Of a DNA stretch of 49,076 nt, positions 8,199-16,811 are shown piece after piece; within the stretch, counting starts at the first letter, position 1; every line of letters starts with the position of its first letter. The notes under the pieces are model-generated. The model made no database searches. It had not been told where the DNA came from and saw only the letters and a list, made by a program, of their open reading frames with translations. A program made the position numbers and the translations under genes. The DNA is from UBA1738 sp045538755 (GTDB taxonomy: Bacteria > Bacillota > Clostridia > UBA1381): contig JAZQEC010000018.1 of NCBI GenBank assembly GCA_045538755.1, forward strand, positions 1 to 49,076, in the 5' to 3' direction.

Positions 8199-9212
8199 AT
8201 GACAAATTATATAATAACTTGTGGCGGAAAAAGCAAACATTATTTTTTTAAGCCCTATGAGGGCATATGCCAAAAAGAGCGGCTACCCAGCGGGAGCTGG
8301 AAGGAATACGAGTCGGTACTTCCAGAAGCAAAGGACTGCTTTTGCGTATATGCAGACAGAAATTCAAATGTGCACCTTGTATGTCTTGATAACGACAACC
8401 GGCTTATTTATGCTGTTTATAAAGAGAAAAAGTGGAAAAAATATGTGCTGTCTACTTTAAGCTGCGACATTTTTGTTTCGGATATGCGGCTTTATAACGT
8501 CGGAGGACGGCTTAATCTTTTATATTCGGCGCTTTATAACGGCGAAAATATGTTAATTCACTGCATACTGGGAAATCATGCAAAGCCTTCGTGCATTGAC
8601 ACTCTTGAAACATCGCATTTTTTCATATATTCATCGAAAGTTTACTATACCAATTCAAAAGGCGAACTCGGTTACGTCCTTTTATCCGACGAAAAGCCGT
8701 GCGGTTTTAATAAGCTCTACTCTGACGCACACTGCCCCACCATTGCAAGCTTTGCCGGCAGAGAATTTTTGATTTTTACCCGCGAGTCCCGACTTTTTAT
8801 TAACGGCGAGGAAATTTTATACGACAGCCGTATGGAAATGCCGACCTGCATAAAAAGCCAGAACAAAATCTATGTTATGTGGAAGAGCGCTAATTTCGTA
8901 AGATACATAACTACATTTAACGGTGGAATTACGTGGAGTGAACCGATGCGGTTTATGAATAACGGAATGCCGATTTCTTCATACCTTGTTCAAGACGGCG
9001 ATACTTTTAACTCCTATTACGGCTATCACAGCGAAAAGGAGCTTACACTTTTAGGTGCGCCTGACCTGCTTTGTTCCTCTTCCCTCAACCTTCACAGCGA
9101 CCTTGAAAAACTGAAAAAAATGCTTGATATGACAAGGCAAGAGGTGGTAAATGCGAAAAAGGAAATTTCTCGTCTTAATAAGACCATTGAAATGCTTAAA
9201 GATACAAAGTAA
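8199..9212 (+). CDS. Unrecognised protein, beta-propeller-like with C-terminal coiled coil
   Basis: I do not recognise this family. The 337-residue product has no signal peptide or membrane segment. Its first 285 residues consist of short beta-rich blocks ending in aromatic/charged turns (GSWKEY, VYADRNSNVHLVCLD, TTFNGGITWSEP), a rhythm like sialidase or other beta-propeller blades. The last 40 residues form leucine heptads (LEKLKKMLDMTRQEV and onward), a probable oligomerising coiled coil. The ATG at 8199 lies 10 nt after GGGAGG; a TTG 18 nt upstream is inside the leader. It is a single plus-strand gene between two minus-strand operons and is followed by a strong terminator. Codon use looks like its neighbours. 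Confidence 0.8.
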   Translation: MTNYIITCGGKSKHYFFKPYEGICQKERLPSGSWKEYESVLPEAKDCFCVYADRNSNVHLVCLDNDNRLIYAVYKEKKWKKYVLSTLSCDIFVSDMRLYNVGGRLNLLYSALYNGENMLIHCILGNHAKPSCIDTLETSHFFIYSSKVYYTNSKGELGYVLLSDEKPCGFNKLYSDAHCPTIASFAGREFLIFTRESRLFINGEEILYDSRMEMPTCIKSQNKIYVMWKSANFVRYITTFNGGITWSEPMRFMNNGMPISSYLVQDGDTFNSYYGYHSEKELTLLGAPDLLCSSSLNLHSDLEKLKKMLDMTRQEVVNAKKEISRLNKTIEMLKDTK

Positions 9213-9282
9213 AATATAGAAAAATGCTTAAAATGTGATATAATGTATTTCTTGTTAATGCGAAGGATATAAAAAACTACAA

Positions 9283-9311
9283 GCCCCGCTCAACCTGGCG
9301 GGGCATTTTTT
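9283..9311. terminator. Terminator between the 8199 gene and spoIID
   Basis: A perfect GC-rich 7-bp stem (GCCCCGC 9283-9289 with 9298-9304) is followed by a T run on the plus strand. It separates convergent genes and may work both ways. Confidence 0.88.
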
Positions 9312-10266
9312 AATTACGTTTCACAATTTCTATTCCCGTATAATATGTTTTCAAAATTTCTTTATAATCTTTACCTTCGCCGGCAAGATAGTTTGCACCG
9401 TATTGGCTCATCCCGACCCCGTGGCCGTAGCCTGTAACGTCAAAAAACACCTTGCCTGCGTCAATATTTATCTGCACGTTTGTTGACTTTAAGCCATAAA
9501 TAGTTCTAAGCTGTGTTCCCTTTACTTTTATTCCGCCAATCGAAACCGTCAGTATTCCACCTGCCTCACTGCGAGCCACATCCCCTACAATCTCTTTTGA
9601 AAAATCAACTCCCTCGATATTTTCTTCGGCAACCTTTTTAAATTCTTCAAGAGTCATTTCTTTTTCCGATTTATATTTCGGCGAAGTTTTATCTCCGGGA
9701 CTTTCCACACTCACAAGGTACGGCTTATCTCCGCCCCATACATCCTTTGAATTTTCAGTCTTTCCCGATGATGTGGAATGGAAAACCGCCGAAATAATCT
9801 CTCCGTCATAGGTCATAACCTCATCCGCCGTTTCGGTAACTGCTCTTGAAATTTTTTCCCAGTTACTATCTGCATCTGCTCCCCAGCTATCCCTTCTTTT
9901 TTCTTCTGAAATCCAAGCCTTACAATGTGTAGAATCTGTGCAGATTTCCGCTCCCTTATGTTCCTCAGGAGTGCCTGACACCTTATAAGCCGCCCGTCTT
10001 GACTCAAGGTAGCTTCTTGCGGCAACCGCCTGCGCTTTTAATGCCTCAAATTCAAAATTTGCTGGCATTTCAGCAGAAACCACTTCCTTTAAATATTGGC
10101 TTTTACTCATATTCACAACCTTGTCCTCGGATTTTATGTAACAAGACAAGGTATCTTCGGTCTCAGGCTTTGGTTTTTCATACCTTCCGAAGTGCAGGTA
10201 CACCGAAACAGGAATAAGTGCAGTTATTATAAATACTACTACAAAAATTATCAATACTTTTTTCAC
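9310..10266 (-). CDS. spoIID: Stage II sporulation protein D, peptidoglycan lytic transglycosylase
   Basis: SpoIID is a membrane-anchored lytic transglycosylase that, with SpoIIM and SpoIIP, drives septal peptidoglycan hydrolysis during engulfment. The 318-residue protein has one N-terminal membrane segment (residues 3-25), the SpoIID core VVSAEMPANFEFEALKAQAV with the presumed catalytic E66, and the conserved C-terminus GYGHGVGMSQYGANYLA. The start is GTG 10264-10266. Its Shine-Dalgarno (AGGGTGAT) lies inside the 3' arm of a hairpin after tgt, so translation or read-through may be controlled. Its position after tgt, away from the spoIIQ region, could also fit a SpoIID-like vegetative amidase enhancer (LytB type). 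Confidence 0.9.
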   Translation of the reverse strand: MKKVLIIFVVVFIITALIPVSVYLHFGRYEKPKPETEDTLSCYIKSEDKVVNMSKSQYLKEVVSAEMPANFEFEALKAQAVAARSYLESRRAAYKVSGTPEEHKGAEICTDSTHCKAWISEEKRRDSWGADADSNWEKISRAVTETADEVMTYDGEIISAVFHSTSSGKTENSKDVWGGDKPYLVSVESPGDKTSPKYKSEKEMTLEEFKKVAEENIEGVDFSKEIVGDVARSEAGGILTVSIGGIKVKGTQLRTIYGLKSTNVQINIDAGKVFFDVTGYGHGVGMSQYGANYLAGEGKDYKEILKTYYTGIEIVKRN

Positions 10267-10269
10267 GTT

Positions 10270-10308
10270 AAAATCACCCTGTTATCTATATGATGGCAGG
10301 GTGATTTT
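10270..10308 (-). promoter_or_regulatory. tgt-spoIID intercistronic hairpin that covers the spoIID ribosome binding site
   Basis: A 12-bp stem (10270-10281 with 10297-10308) lies between the tgt stop and the spoIID GTG. The 3' arm holds the spoIID Shine-Dalgarno. A short TTTT follows on the minus strand, so it may be a weak terminator, a sequestering hairpin, or both. Confidence 0.6.
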
Positions 10309-10313
10309 TATAA

Positions 10314-11444
10314 CTATATTCTCTTTGCAAGCTTTTCTACGTTCTTGCGTCTAAATTCCTCAAATCTGTCTTCTTCAATGGCGGTACGGATATTTGCCGC
10401 AAGTTCATTGTAAAAATACAGGTTATGCATAACTGCAAGTCGCATACCCAAAATTTCTTTCGCTTTGAAAAGATGCCTTATATATGCTCTTGAATACTTT
10501 TGACAAACAGGACAACCGCACTCCTCATCAATCGGACGCATATCACGCTCATAGCACTGATTTAAAAGGTTCATCGTCCCGTGACGTGTGAAAATAAATG
10601 CATGGCGTGCATTTCTTGAAGGCATTACGCAGTCGAAAAAATCAATACCTCTTGCGACACCTTCAATTATATTTGACGGAGTTCCCACTCCCATCAAATA
10701 TCTCGGCTTATCCTCTGGTGCGTGTGGAAGTGTCGCGTCTAAAATATGGTACATTTCTTCGTGACTCTCGCCTACTGCCAGTCCACCGATTGCATAGCCT
10801 GGAAGGTCAAGTTTTGCAATTTCCTTCATATGCCAAATTCTAAGTTCATCAACAATGCCGCCCTGATTTATACCAAAAAGCATCTGCTCTTTATTTATAG
10901 TACTGTCTAAACCGTTAAGGCGAGTCATCTCTGCTTTACATCTTGACAGCCAGCGAAGTGTGCGCTCACAGGATTTTTTTACATAGTCATGTGGTGCAGG
11001 ATTTTCAACACATTCATCAAATGCCATTGCTATTGTAGATGCAAGATTTGACTGAATCTGCATACTTTCTTCAGGGCCCATAAAAATGCGTCTTCCGTCA
11101 ATGTGCGAATTAAACCAAACACCCTCTTCAGTGATTTTGCGGAGTTTTGCCAGTGAAAATACTTGAAATCCACCGCTGTCTGTCAGGATAGGTCTGTCCC
11201 AGTTCATAAACCTATGAAGCCCGCCAAGGTCGTGTATAACCTTGTCGCCCGGTCTTAAATGCAAATGATAGGTATTGGAAAGTTCAATCTGGCAACCAAT
11301 TTGCTTTAAATCTTCTGTCGAAAGTCCACCTTTTATAGCGGCAAGTGTTCCGACATTTTGAAAGACCGGCGTTTGCACAGTGCCATGAATCGTCGTAAAT
11401 TCGCCTCGCCTTGCAAGACCATTTGTGTGTAATACTTTAAACAT
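10314..11444 (-). CDS. tgt: tRNA-guanine(34) transglycosylase
   Basis: Tgt exchanges guanine 34 for preQ1 in GUN-anticodon tRNAs, the committed step of queuosine incorporation. The 376-residue protein shows the catalytic aspartate D89 in ILTDSGGFQVFSL, QGGIVDELR, the substrate loop GLAVGE, and the zinc site CGCPVC followed by a histidine in AVMHNLYFYNEL. The frame extends to 11477 but ATG 11444 has GGGAG 6 nt upstream and starts correctly at MFKVLHTNG. The partner enzyme QueA is encoded nearby, with an orphan trpB in between. The gene is read together with spoIID. Confidence 0.96.
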   Translation of the reverse strand: MFKVLHTNGLARRGEFTTIHGTVQTPVFQNVGTLAAIKGGLSTEDLKQIGCQIELSNTYHLHLRPGDKVIHDLGGLHRFMNWDRPILTDSGGFQVFSLAKLRKITEEGVWFNSHIDGRRIFMGPEESMQIQSNLASTIAMAFDECVENPAPHDYVKKSCERTLRWLSRCKAEMTRLNGLDSTINKEQMLFGINQGGIVDELRIWHMKEIAKLDLPGYAIGGLAVGESHEEMYHILDATLPHAPEDKPRYLMGVGTPSNIIEGVARGIDFFDCVMPSRNARHAFIFTRHGTMNLLNQCYERDMRPIDEECGCPVCQKYSRAYIRHLFKAKEILGMRLAVMHNLYFYNELAANIRTAIEEDRFEEFRRKNVEKLAKRI

Positions 11445-11461
11445 ATTTAACTCCCAAATAT

Positions 11462-11490
11462 AATAGCTTAAACTCAAGGTTTAAGCTATT
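11462..11490. other. Hairpin between trpB and tgt
   Basis: A perfect 12-bp A/T-rich stem (AATAGCTTAAAC 11462-11473 with 11479-11490) lies just upstream of the tgt Shine-Dalgarno. The T run follows only in the plus direction, so on the transcribed minus strand it looks more like an RNA-stability or processing hairpin than a terminator. Confidence 0.5.
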
Positions 11491-11495
11491 TTTCA

Positions 11496-12737
11496 TCATA
11501 CTTTATAATCCAGCTTAAACTTTTCGCCGCAGCCGTATTTTTCATAAACATAATCAATATCCTTATCACCTCTGCCTGAAAGACAAGCAAGAATTGAGCC
11601 TGACTTATGCTCTTTTGCATAGCGGATTGCATAAGCAACTGCGTGTGCACTTTCAATAGCAGGGATAATTCCTTCGTATCGTGAAAGAAGGAAAAATGCT
11701 TCCATAGCTTCTTCGTCAGAAACAGTATCATACTGAACTCTGTTTAAATCACGAAGATGTGCGTGTTCAGGTCCTACTCCCGGATAATCAAGTCCGCTTG
11801 CGATTGAATATACCGGCAACGGTTCGCCCTTTTCATCCTGAAGCACATAGCTTGAGTATCCATGTATTATACCCTTTGTACCATAAGCCATTGTTGCTGC
11901 GTGGTCGCCTATGCCCTTTCCTCTGCCAAGAGGCTCAATTCCGAAAATTTCAACCGGATCGGCAAGGAACGGAGTAAACATTCCGAGCGAGTTTGAGCCA
12001 CCGCCTACGCAAGCGCAAATTGCATCCGGCATAATTCCCGTCATTTCAATGAACTGGTCACGCGCTTCATAACCTATAACAGACTGGAAGTCTCTTACCA
12101 TTTTAGGGAACGGATGGGGACCGGCAGCTGTTCCTATACAATAAATTGCATTTTTATATTCTCTCAAATATGCCTCGAATGCGGCATCACACGCCTCCTT
12201 CAAGGTTTTAAGCCCTTTTGTAACCGGCACAACATTTGCACCGAGCATTTTCATTCTTATCACATTTGGGTGCTGCTTTTCAATATCAACCTCACCCATA
12301 TACACATCACATTCCATACCAAAGTATGCCGCAGCTGTTGCAATCGCAACTCCGTGCTGACCTGCGCCCGTTTCTGCAATAATTTTTTTCTTACCCATAA
12401 ACTTTGCAAGAAGACCCTCGCCCATACAATGATTAAGCTTATGCGCACCCGTATGGTTCAAATCTTCTCTCTTTAAGTATATCTGGCAGTTGCCGAAAAT
12501 TTTTGACAGGCGCTCGCAATGATATACAGGGGTAGGTCTTCCCTGAAATTCTTTTCTTATTCTGCGAAGCTCATTAATGAATTGAGCGGAATGGCAAATT
12601 GCTTCATAGGCATCATCAGCTTCTCTGAAAGCTTCTATAAGTTCTTCTGCCTGAAAAGAGCCGCCGTATTCGCCAAAATATCCATTCTCATCAGGATATT
12701 CTTTCAAATAATTCTCAAAATCCTTATATTTATTCAT
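11496..12737 (-). CDS. trpB: Tryptophan synthase beta subunit (orphan)
   Basis: TrpB condenses indole and L-serine to tryptophan with PLP. The 413-residue protein has KREDLNHTGAHK with Schiff-base K100, AETGAGQHGVA with E122, AGPHPFP, the phosphate loop GGGSNS and the GLDYPGVGPEHA segment. These are the TrpB1-type motifs. The N-terminal signature is FGEYGGSFQ where most TrpB1 proteins have FGxFGGRxVPE. No trpA or other trp gene is adjacent, so it may work with a distant TrpA, salvage free indole, or have drifted in specificity. ATG has AGGAG 7 nt upstream. It has its own promoter and sits between queA and tgt. Confidence 0.92.
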   Translation of the reverse strand: MNKYKDFENYLKEYPDENGYFGEYGGSFQAEELIEAFREADDAYEAICHSAQFINELRRIRKEFQGRPTPVYHCERLSKIFGNCQIYLKREDLNHTGAHKLNHCMGEGLLAKFMGKKKIIAETGAGQHGVAIATAAAYFGMECDVYMGEVDIEKQHPNVIRMKMLGANVVPVTKGLKTLKEACDAAFEAYLREYKNAIYCIGTAAGPHPFPKMVRDFQSVIGYEARDQFIEMTGIMPDAICACVGGGSNSLGMFTPFLADPVEIFGIEPLGRGKGIGDHAATMAYGTKGIIHGYSSYVLQDEKGEPLPVYSIASGLDYPGVGPEHAHLRDLNRVQYDTVSDEEAMEAFFLLSRYEGIIPAIESAHAVAYAIRYAKEHKSGSILACLSGRGDKDIDYVYEKYGCGEKFKLDYKV

Positions 12738-12767
12738 ATATATGCTCCTTTATAACCTTTTCTCTCT

Positions 12768-12797
12768 ATTTTAACACACAATCCACCAAATTGTCCA
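12768..12797 (-). promoter_or_regulatory. Probable trpB promoter
   Basis: TGGACA (12797-12792), an 18-bp spacer and TAAAAT (12773-12768) precede trpB on the minus strand by about 30 nt. The match is moderate. Confidence 0.55.
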
Positions 12798-12855
12798 TAG
12801 TTTTTGAAAAATTATCGGCATTAATATTTGTACATAGCATCTTAGACGTGTACGG

Positions 12856-12948
12856 AAAGTAATAAGTAAAAGTGAATAAGTTCGGTTGATTTTCGCCACG
12901 GCGAAAATCTTCATCACCTCTTCACTTTTCACTCTTACCTATTACCTT
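12856..12948. repeat. Palindromic intergenic repeat, copy 1 (AGTAATAAGTAAAAGTGAA family)
   Basis: The outer arms, 12856-12880 and 12918-12948, are imperfect inverted copies of an AGGTAATAAGTAAAAGTGAAxAG-type sequence. The centre is a perfect GATTTTCGCC/GGCGAAAATC stem (12888-12909). It has no coding capacity and lies between trpB and queA. A second, rearranged copy of the arm sequence occurs at 21229-21311. I read it as a small non-autonomous repeat. Confidence 0.75.
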
Positions 12949-12977
12949 GCTCATTCAATAAATCTTTTATTGAATGA
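12949..12977. other. Hairpin overlapping the queA stop codon
   Basis: TCATTCAATAAA and its inverse TTTATTGAATGA (12951-12962 with 12966-12977) form a perfect 12-bp stem that includes the queA TAA. It has no T run. It borders the repeat on its queA side. Confidence 0.55.
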
Positions 12978-13992
12978 ACATCGCGTCTCCGAAGCTGAAA
13001 AAGCGATATTTTTCCGCTACTGCCTCGTTATAGGCATTTAAAACATTTTCCCTTCCGGCAAGTGCGCTCACAAGCATAATCAATGTAGATTCGGGCAAAT
13101 GAAAATTAGTAATAAGTGCGTCAATTACATTGAAATCTTTTCCAGGATATATAAAAATATCTGTCCAACCTGTCTCTTCTTTTAAAACAGGGTTCTTCAT
13201 ACCAACAGTTTCCAAAGTTCTCGTTGCGGTAGTTCCGACTGAAATGACACGTCCACCGTTTTTCTTGGTTTCATTTACAAGGTCTGCCGTTTCCTTAGGC
13301 AAAACATAAAATTCCGAATGCATTTTATGCTCTAAAATATCATCTGCCTTAACAGGTCTAAATGTTCCAAGTCCGACGTGCAGTGTTACATATCCGATTT
13401 TAATGCCCTTTTTATCAATTTTCGAAAGAAGCTCATCGGTAAAATGAAGACCGGCAGTAGGTGCTGCTGCTGACCCTGAACACTTTGCATAAACAGTCTG
13501 GTAACGGTCTTTGTCTTCTAATTTTTTTGTTATATAATGCGGAAGAGGCATTTCGCCAAGTCTGTCCAAAATTTCTTCAAATACACCGTCATAGTAGAAC
13601 TTTACCAGTCTGTTCCCATCGTTTATTACCTCTAAAACCTCTGCTACAAGCTCGCCTTTCCCAAAAACAAATCTTGCTCCCGGCTTTGCTTTTCTGCCCG
13701 GTTTTAAAATAACTTCCCACTCATCAAGCTTATGCTTATGAAGCAGCAGAAACTCTATATGTCCGCCTGTTCCCTCTTTTTCGCCATAAAGACGTGCAGG
13801 AATGACCTTTGTATCATTTAAAATAAGGCAATCACCAGGATTTAGCATATCAACTATATCATAAAAATGCTTATGCTCTGTTTTTCCTGTAACCTTATCA
13901 AGACACATAAGTCTTGATGTCTGCCTGTCCGAAAGCGGTTCCTGTGCAATCAGTTCAGGCGGCAAATCGTAATAAAAGTCCTGTCTTTTCAT
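12967..13992 (-). CDS. queA: S-adenosylmethionine:tRNA ribosyltransferase-isomerase
   Basis: QueA moves the ribosyl group of SAM onto preQ1-modified tRNA to make epoxyqueuosine. The 341-residue protein starts MKRQDFYYDLPPELIAQEPL and has DCLILNDTKVIPARL, AAPTAGLHFT, GLGTFRPV and NFHLPESTLIMLVSA, all classic QueA motifs. Length is normal. It follows the amidase gene by 57 nt, which contain a GGGCGGAT/ATCCGCCC hairpin, and is probably the last gene of the ruvA operon. Together with tgt it completes the late queuosine steps; no preQ1 biosynthesis genes are in the window. Confidence 0.96.
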   Translation of the reverse strand: MKRQDFYYDLPPELIAQEPLSDRQTSRLMCLDKVTGKTEHKHFYDIVDMLNPGDCLILNDTKVIPARLYGEKEGTGGHIEFLLLHKHKLDEWEVILKPGRKAKPGARFVFGKGELVAEVLEVINDGNRLVKFYYDGVFEEILDRLGEMPLPHYITKKLEDKDRYQTVYAKCSGSAAAPTAGLHFTDELLSKIDKKGIKIGYVTLHVGLGTFRPVKADDILEHKMHSEFYVLPKETADLVNETKKNGGRVISVGTTATRTLETVGMKNPVLKEETGWTDIFIYPGKDFNVIDALITNFHLPESTLIMLVSALAGRENVLNAYNEAVAEKYRFFSFGDAMFIQ

Positions 13993-14049
13993 CTAAAAAT
14001 CCTTCTTTTCAACTTAACTTGGGCGGATATTAAATCCGCCCATAATTTT

Positions 14050-15759
14050 TTATTTAGCTTTAGAATCTTCCGTTTTTTCCTCTGGTAACTCCACTTTGTT
14101 CCATGCCGCAATTATTCCTTGTGAAATCCCCGCGGCAAGCTTGGCCTGATAGCTTTCGCTTATCATTTTCTCAAGCTCTATCGGGTTATTTATAAATCCC
14201 ACTTCAACAAGTGCTGACGGCATTAAACACTCTCTGTTTACCAAAAGGTTTCCTGTCTTAACACCTCGTGAACGCGCATTAGTTGAGTCAATTATCTTTT
14301 CAAGCAAAAGGTTTGAAAGCTGCTTGCTTGTAAGACCGATGTCATCATCATTATTTTTCTCGCTGTAATAGACCTCTATGCCATTGGCTGCAGTAACCTC
14401 AGTGACACTTGAATTCAAATGAATACTTACAAAAATTACCGCTCCAACACTATTTGCAAGTTCAGGGCGCTCATAAAGCTCCGGATAAGTATCACCTTCT
14501 CTTGTCATTATCGTCTTTATTCCGTTTGCTTCAAGATTTTCTTTTACTTTATGTGCAATCTTTAAAGCAATGTCTTTTTCATTGTGTTCACCTGCACTGC
14601 CCGGTTTCATTGTTGCGATTATCGGTGTTGTAGTTTCAAGCGCTGCTTTATATGCTGCCATTTCTTCAGCATTCATAAGGTCTCCTTGTGCACCCGGATC
14701 ACTTCCGCCGTGACCTGCATCAATTATAACAATCTTTTCACTGTTATATTTAATAGGTTTTTTAGACGTAGCCGGCGACGGTGTTTTGGTAGGTGCCGGC
14801 GTGCTTGATACAGGCGGCGTTCCCGTCGAAGACGGAGTCTCTGTCGGAGACGGCGGCACTGTCGGAGACGGTTTCACTGTCTGAGAAGGCGTTGATACTA
14901 CTGTATCAGGCTCGACATCTGCATCTTCATTGCTTGATAATTTAAATACCACAGCCTTTTTATCAGCCGACAAAGCTGCGCTGTACTTTTTCATATTCTC
15001 TGTGTCAATCGCCACTCGCGTGTATCCTTCATGGAGCCCGACACGCACTGACTTTACACAATCCAAATCTATCTGAACTTTATTGTCCGTCAAATATTTT
15101 ACGCCATATACATCTGCAAAAATCACTCCGCTTGCAGTAGCTGAGGCTTTTGATATTTTTTCAATATTTCCGTTTGCAGAAATGGTTACCGTCACAACAT
15201 CACCATCATAGGTTGCAGAAATATCGTTTATCTTTACATCTTGCGACGGCGACGGTGATTTAGTAGGACGTGCATTTCCGTCTGAAATAGAAATATGTCC
15301 CGTTTTATCGTCAAAGTCAACCTTTAGTCCTATATTTTCCGAAATAAACCGTACAGGAACCATTGTTTTTGCACTCTCACCCCATTTTGCAATGAGCTTT
15401 GGCGCAACATTGTCAGTGATTGTGACGCTAGTACCATCTACATTTGCAGTGGTAGAGTCAATTTTAAGCCATACTTTTCTTTTTCCATAGGAAACAGTTA
15501 CCGATTTATCACTTTGTTCATAATCAACTGTTGCTCCAAGCTCTTCAAAAATCTCACGCACCGGAACAAGTGCTCGGTTATTAAAAATAATCGGTTCAAG
15601 TGGCAAATCTGTCAAGGTTTTTCCGTTTACCGAAAGCGAATATACATTCCCTGTATAATTATGTACCCCGCCGTCATACTCCAAAATTATTGCGGCAGAG
15701 GCAATAGTGTTCACAAAAATACAACACAGTAAGCAAAGTGCAGCTGCTAATTTCCTCAT
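14050..15759 (-). CDS. Secreted N-acetylmuramoyl-L-alanine amidase with copper-amine-oxidase-type and AMIN-like domains
   Basis: This exported peptidoglycan hydrolase of 569 residues is modular. It has a signal peptide (1-23), a copper amine oxidase N-terminal-type domain (about 40-160, with RALVPVREIFEELGATVDY and TMVPVRFISENIG), an AMIN-like domain (about 175-275), a Thr/Pro/Ser-rich linker (about 280-340) and an Amidase_3 catalytic domain. The zinc and catalytic residues are visible in IIDAGHGGSDPGA, HNEKDIALKIA, SIHLNSS and ALVEVGFINN. An insert of about 30 residues (GDLMNAEEMAAYKAALETTT and onward) separates the first two motifs and is longer than usual. It lies between ruvB and queA. 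The role is cell separation, sporulation or germination; the sequence does not decide. Confidence 0.92.
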   Translation of the reverse strand: MRKLAAALCLLCCIFVNTIASAAIILEYDGGVHNYTGNVYSLSVNGKTLTDLPLEPIIFNNRALVPVREIFEELGATVDYEQSDKSVTVSYGKRKVWLKIDSTTANVDGTSVTITDNVAPKLIAKWGESAKTMVPVRFISENIGLKVDFDDKTGHISISDGNARPTKSPSPSQDVKINDISATYDGDVVTVTISANGNIEKISKASATASGVIFADVYGVKYLTDNKVQIDLDCVKSVRVGLHEGYTRVAIDTENMKKYSAALSADKKAVVFKLSSNEDADVEPDTVVSTPSQTVKPSPTVPPSPTETPSSTGTPPVSSTPAPTKTPSPATSKKPIKYNSEKIVIIDAGHGGSDPGAQGDLMNAEEMAAYKAALETTTPIIATMKPGSAGEHNEKDIALKIAHKVKENLEANGIKTIMTREGDTYPELYERPELANSVGAVIFVSIHLNSSVTEVTAANGIEVYYSEKNNDDDIGLTSKQLSNLLLEKIIDSTNARSRGVKTGNLLVNRECLMPSALVEVGFINNPIELEKMISESYQAKLAAGISQGIIAAWNKVELPEEKTEDSKAK

Positions 15760-15777
15760 AAGGTATTTTCCTCCCTT

Positions 15778-16788
15778 TTATTCAGGCATCGGCACCTTAA
15801 AATGCTCATATCCTGCCTGAGTTACTATTCTACCCCTGGGAGTTCTTGAAATATATCCAAGCTGCATTAAATAAGGTTCATACACATCTTCAATAGTGTT
15901 CGGTTCTTCACCGATTGTTGCTGCTATCGTTTCAAGCCCCACAGGGCCTCCCCCGAAACTTTTTATCATTGTCATAATCATTTTATTATCGATTGTATCG
16001 AGTCCCATATCATCAATTTCCATCTGTTTTAGGGACTCTGATGCAATTTCTTTTGTTATTTTGCCGTCAAATTTAATCTGGGCAAAATCTCGCACTCGTT
16101 TTAAAAGCCTGTTTGAAATTCTCGGTGTTCCTCTTGAGCGGCTTGCAATTTCTTCTGAGCCGCCGTCATCTATGTCCACGCCTAAAATTCCTGCAGATCG
16201 CTTTACAATCCGCTTTAATTCCTCGGTTGTGTAAAGCTCAAGCCTTGCAATAACACCGAAGCGGTCGCGAAGCGGTGCAGTCAAAAGTCCTGCACGGGTT
16301 GTCGCTCCAATTAAAGTAAATTTAGGCAAATCAAGACGTATCGACTTTGCAGACGGTCCTTTTCCGATAATAATGTCAAGAGCATAATCCTCCATAGCAG
16401 GATACAAAATTTCTTCAACAGTTCTTGACATTCTGTGGATTTCGTCAATAAATAAAATATCGTTTTGCGACAGATTTGTAAGTATCGCCGCTAAATCACC
16501 TGCTTTTTCAATAGCAGGACCGCTGGTTATACGGATATTTACACCCATTTCGTTTGAAATAATTCCGGCAAGAGTTGTTTTTCCAAGTCCCGGTGGTCCG
16601 TATAAAAGCACGTGGTCAAGCGGTTCACGGCGTTCTTTTGCCGCATCAATGTAAACACTTAAGTTTTCCTTTACCTTTTCCTGTCCCACATAGTCCGAAA
16701 GCTGTCTTGGACGAAGACCAACTTCAATATCGGCATCTTCGTCTAAAAAATCGCCTGTTACTATTCTTTCGTTATCATCAAAAATCAT
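15778..16788 (-). CDS. ruvB: Holliday junction branch-migration helicase RuvB
   Basis: RuvB is the hexameric AAA+ motor that drives branch migration of Holliday junctions together with RuvA. The 336 residues show LRPRQLSDYVGQ, Walker A GPPGLGKTTLA (64-74), Walker B LFIDEIHRM, sensor 1 GATTRAGLL, the arginine-finger segment PLRDRFG, and the C-terminal winged helix with RTPRGRI. AGGTGAT precedes the ATG. It follows ruvA by 23 nt. Confidence 0.98.
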   Translation of the reverse strand: MIFDDNERIVTGDFLDEDADIEVGLRPRQLSDYVGQEKVKENLSVYIDAAKERREPLDHVLLYGPPGLGKTTLAGIISNEMGVNIRITSGPAIEKAGDLAAILTNLSQNDILFIDEIHRMSRTVEEILYPAMEDYALDIIIGKGPSAKSIRLDLPKFTLIGATTRAGLLTAPLRDRFGVIARLELYTTEELKRIVKRSAGILGVDIDDGGSEEIASRSRGTPRISNRLLKRVRDFAQIKFDGKITKEIASESLKQMEIDDMGLDTIDNKMIMTMIKSFGGGPVGLETIAATIGEEPNTIEDVYEPYLMQLGYISRTPRGRIVTQAGYEHFKVPMPE

Positions 16789-16811
16789 CTTTAATCACCT
16801 TCAATAAAGAA

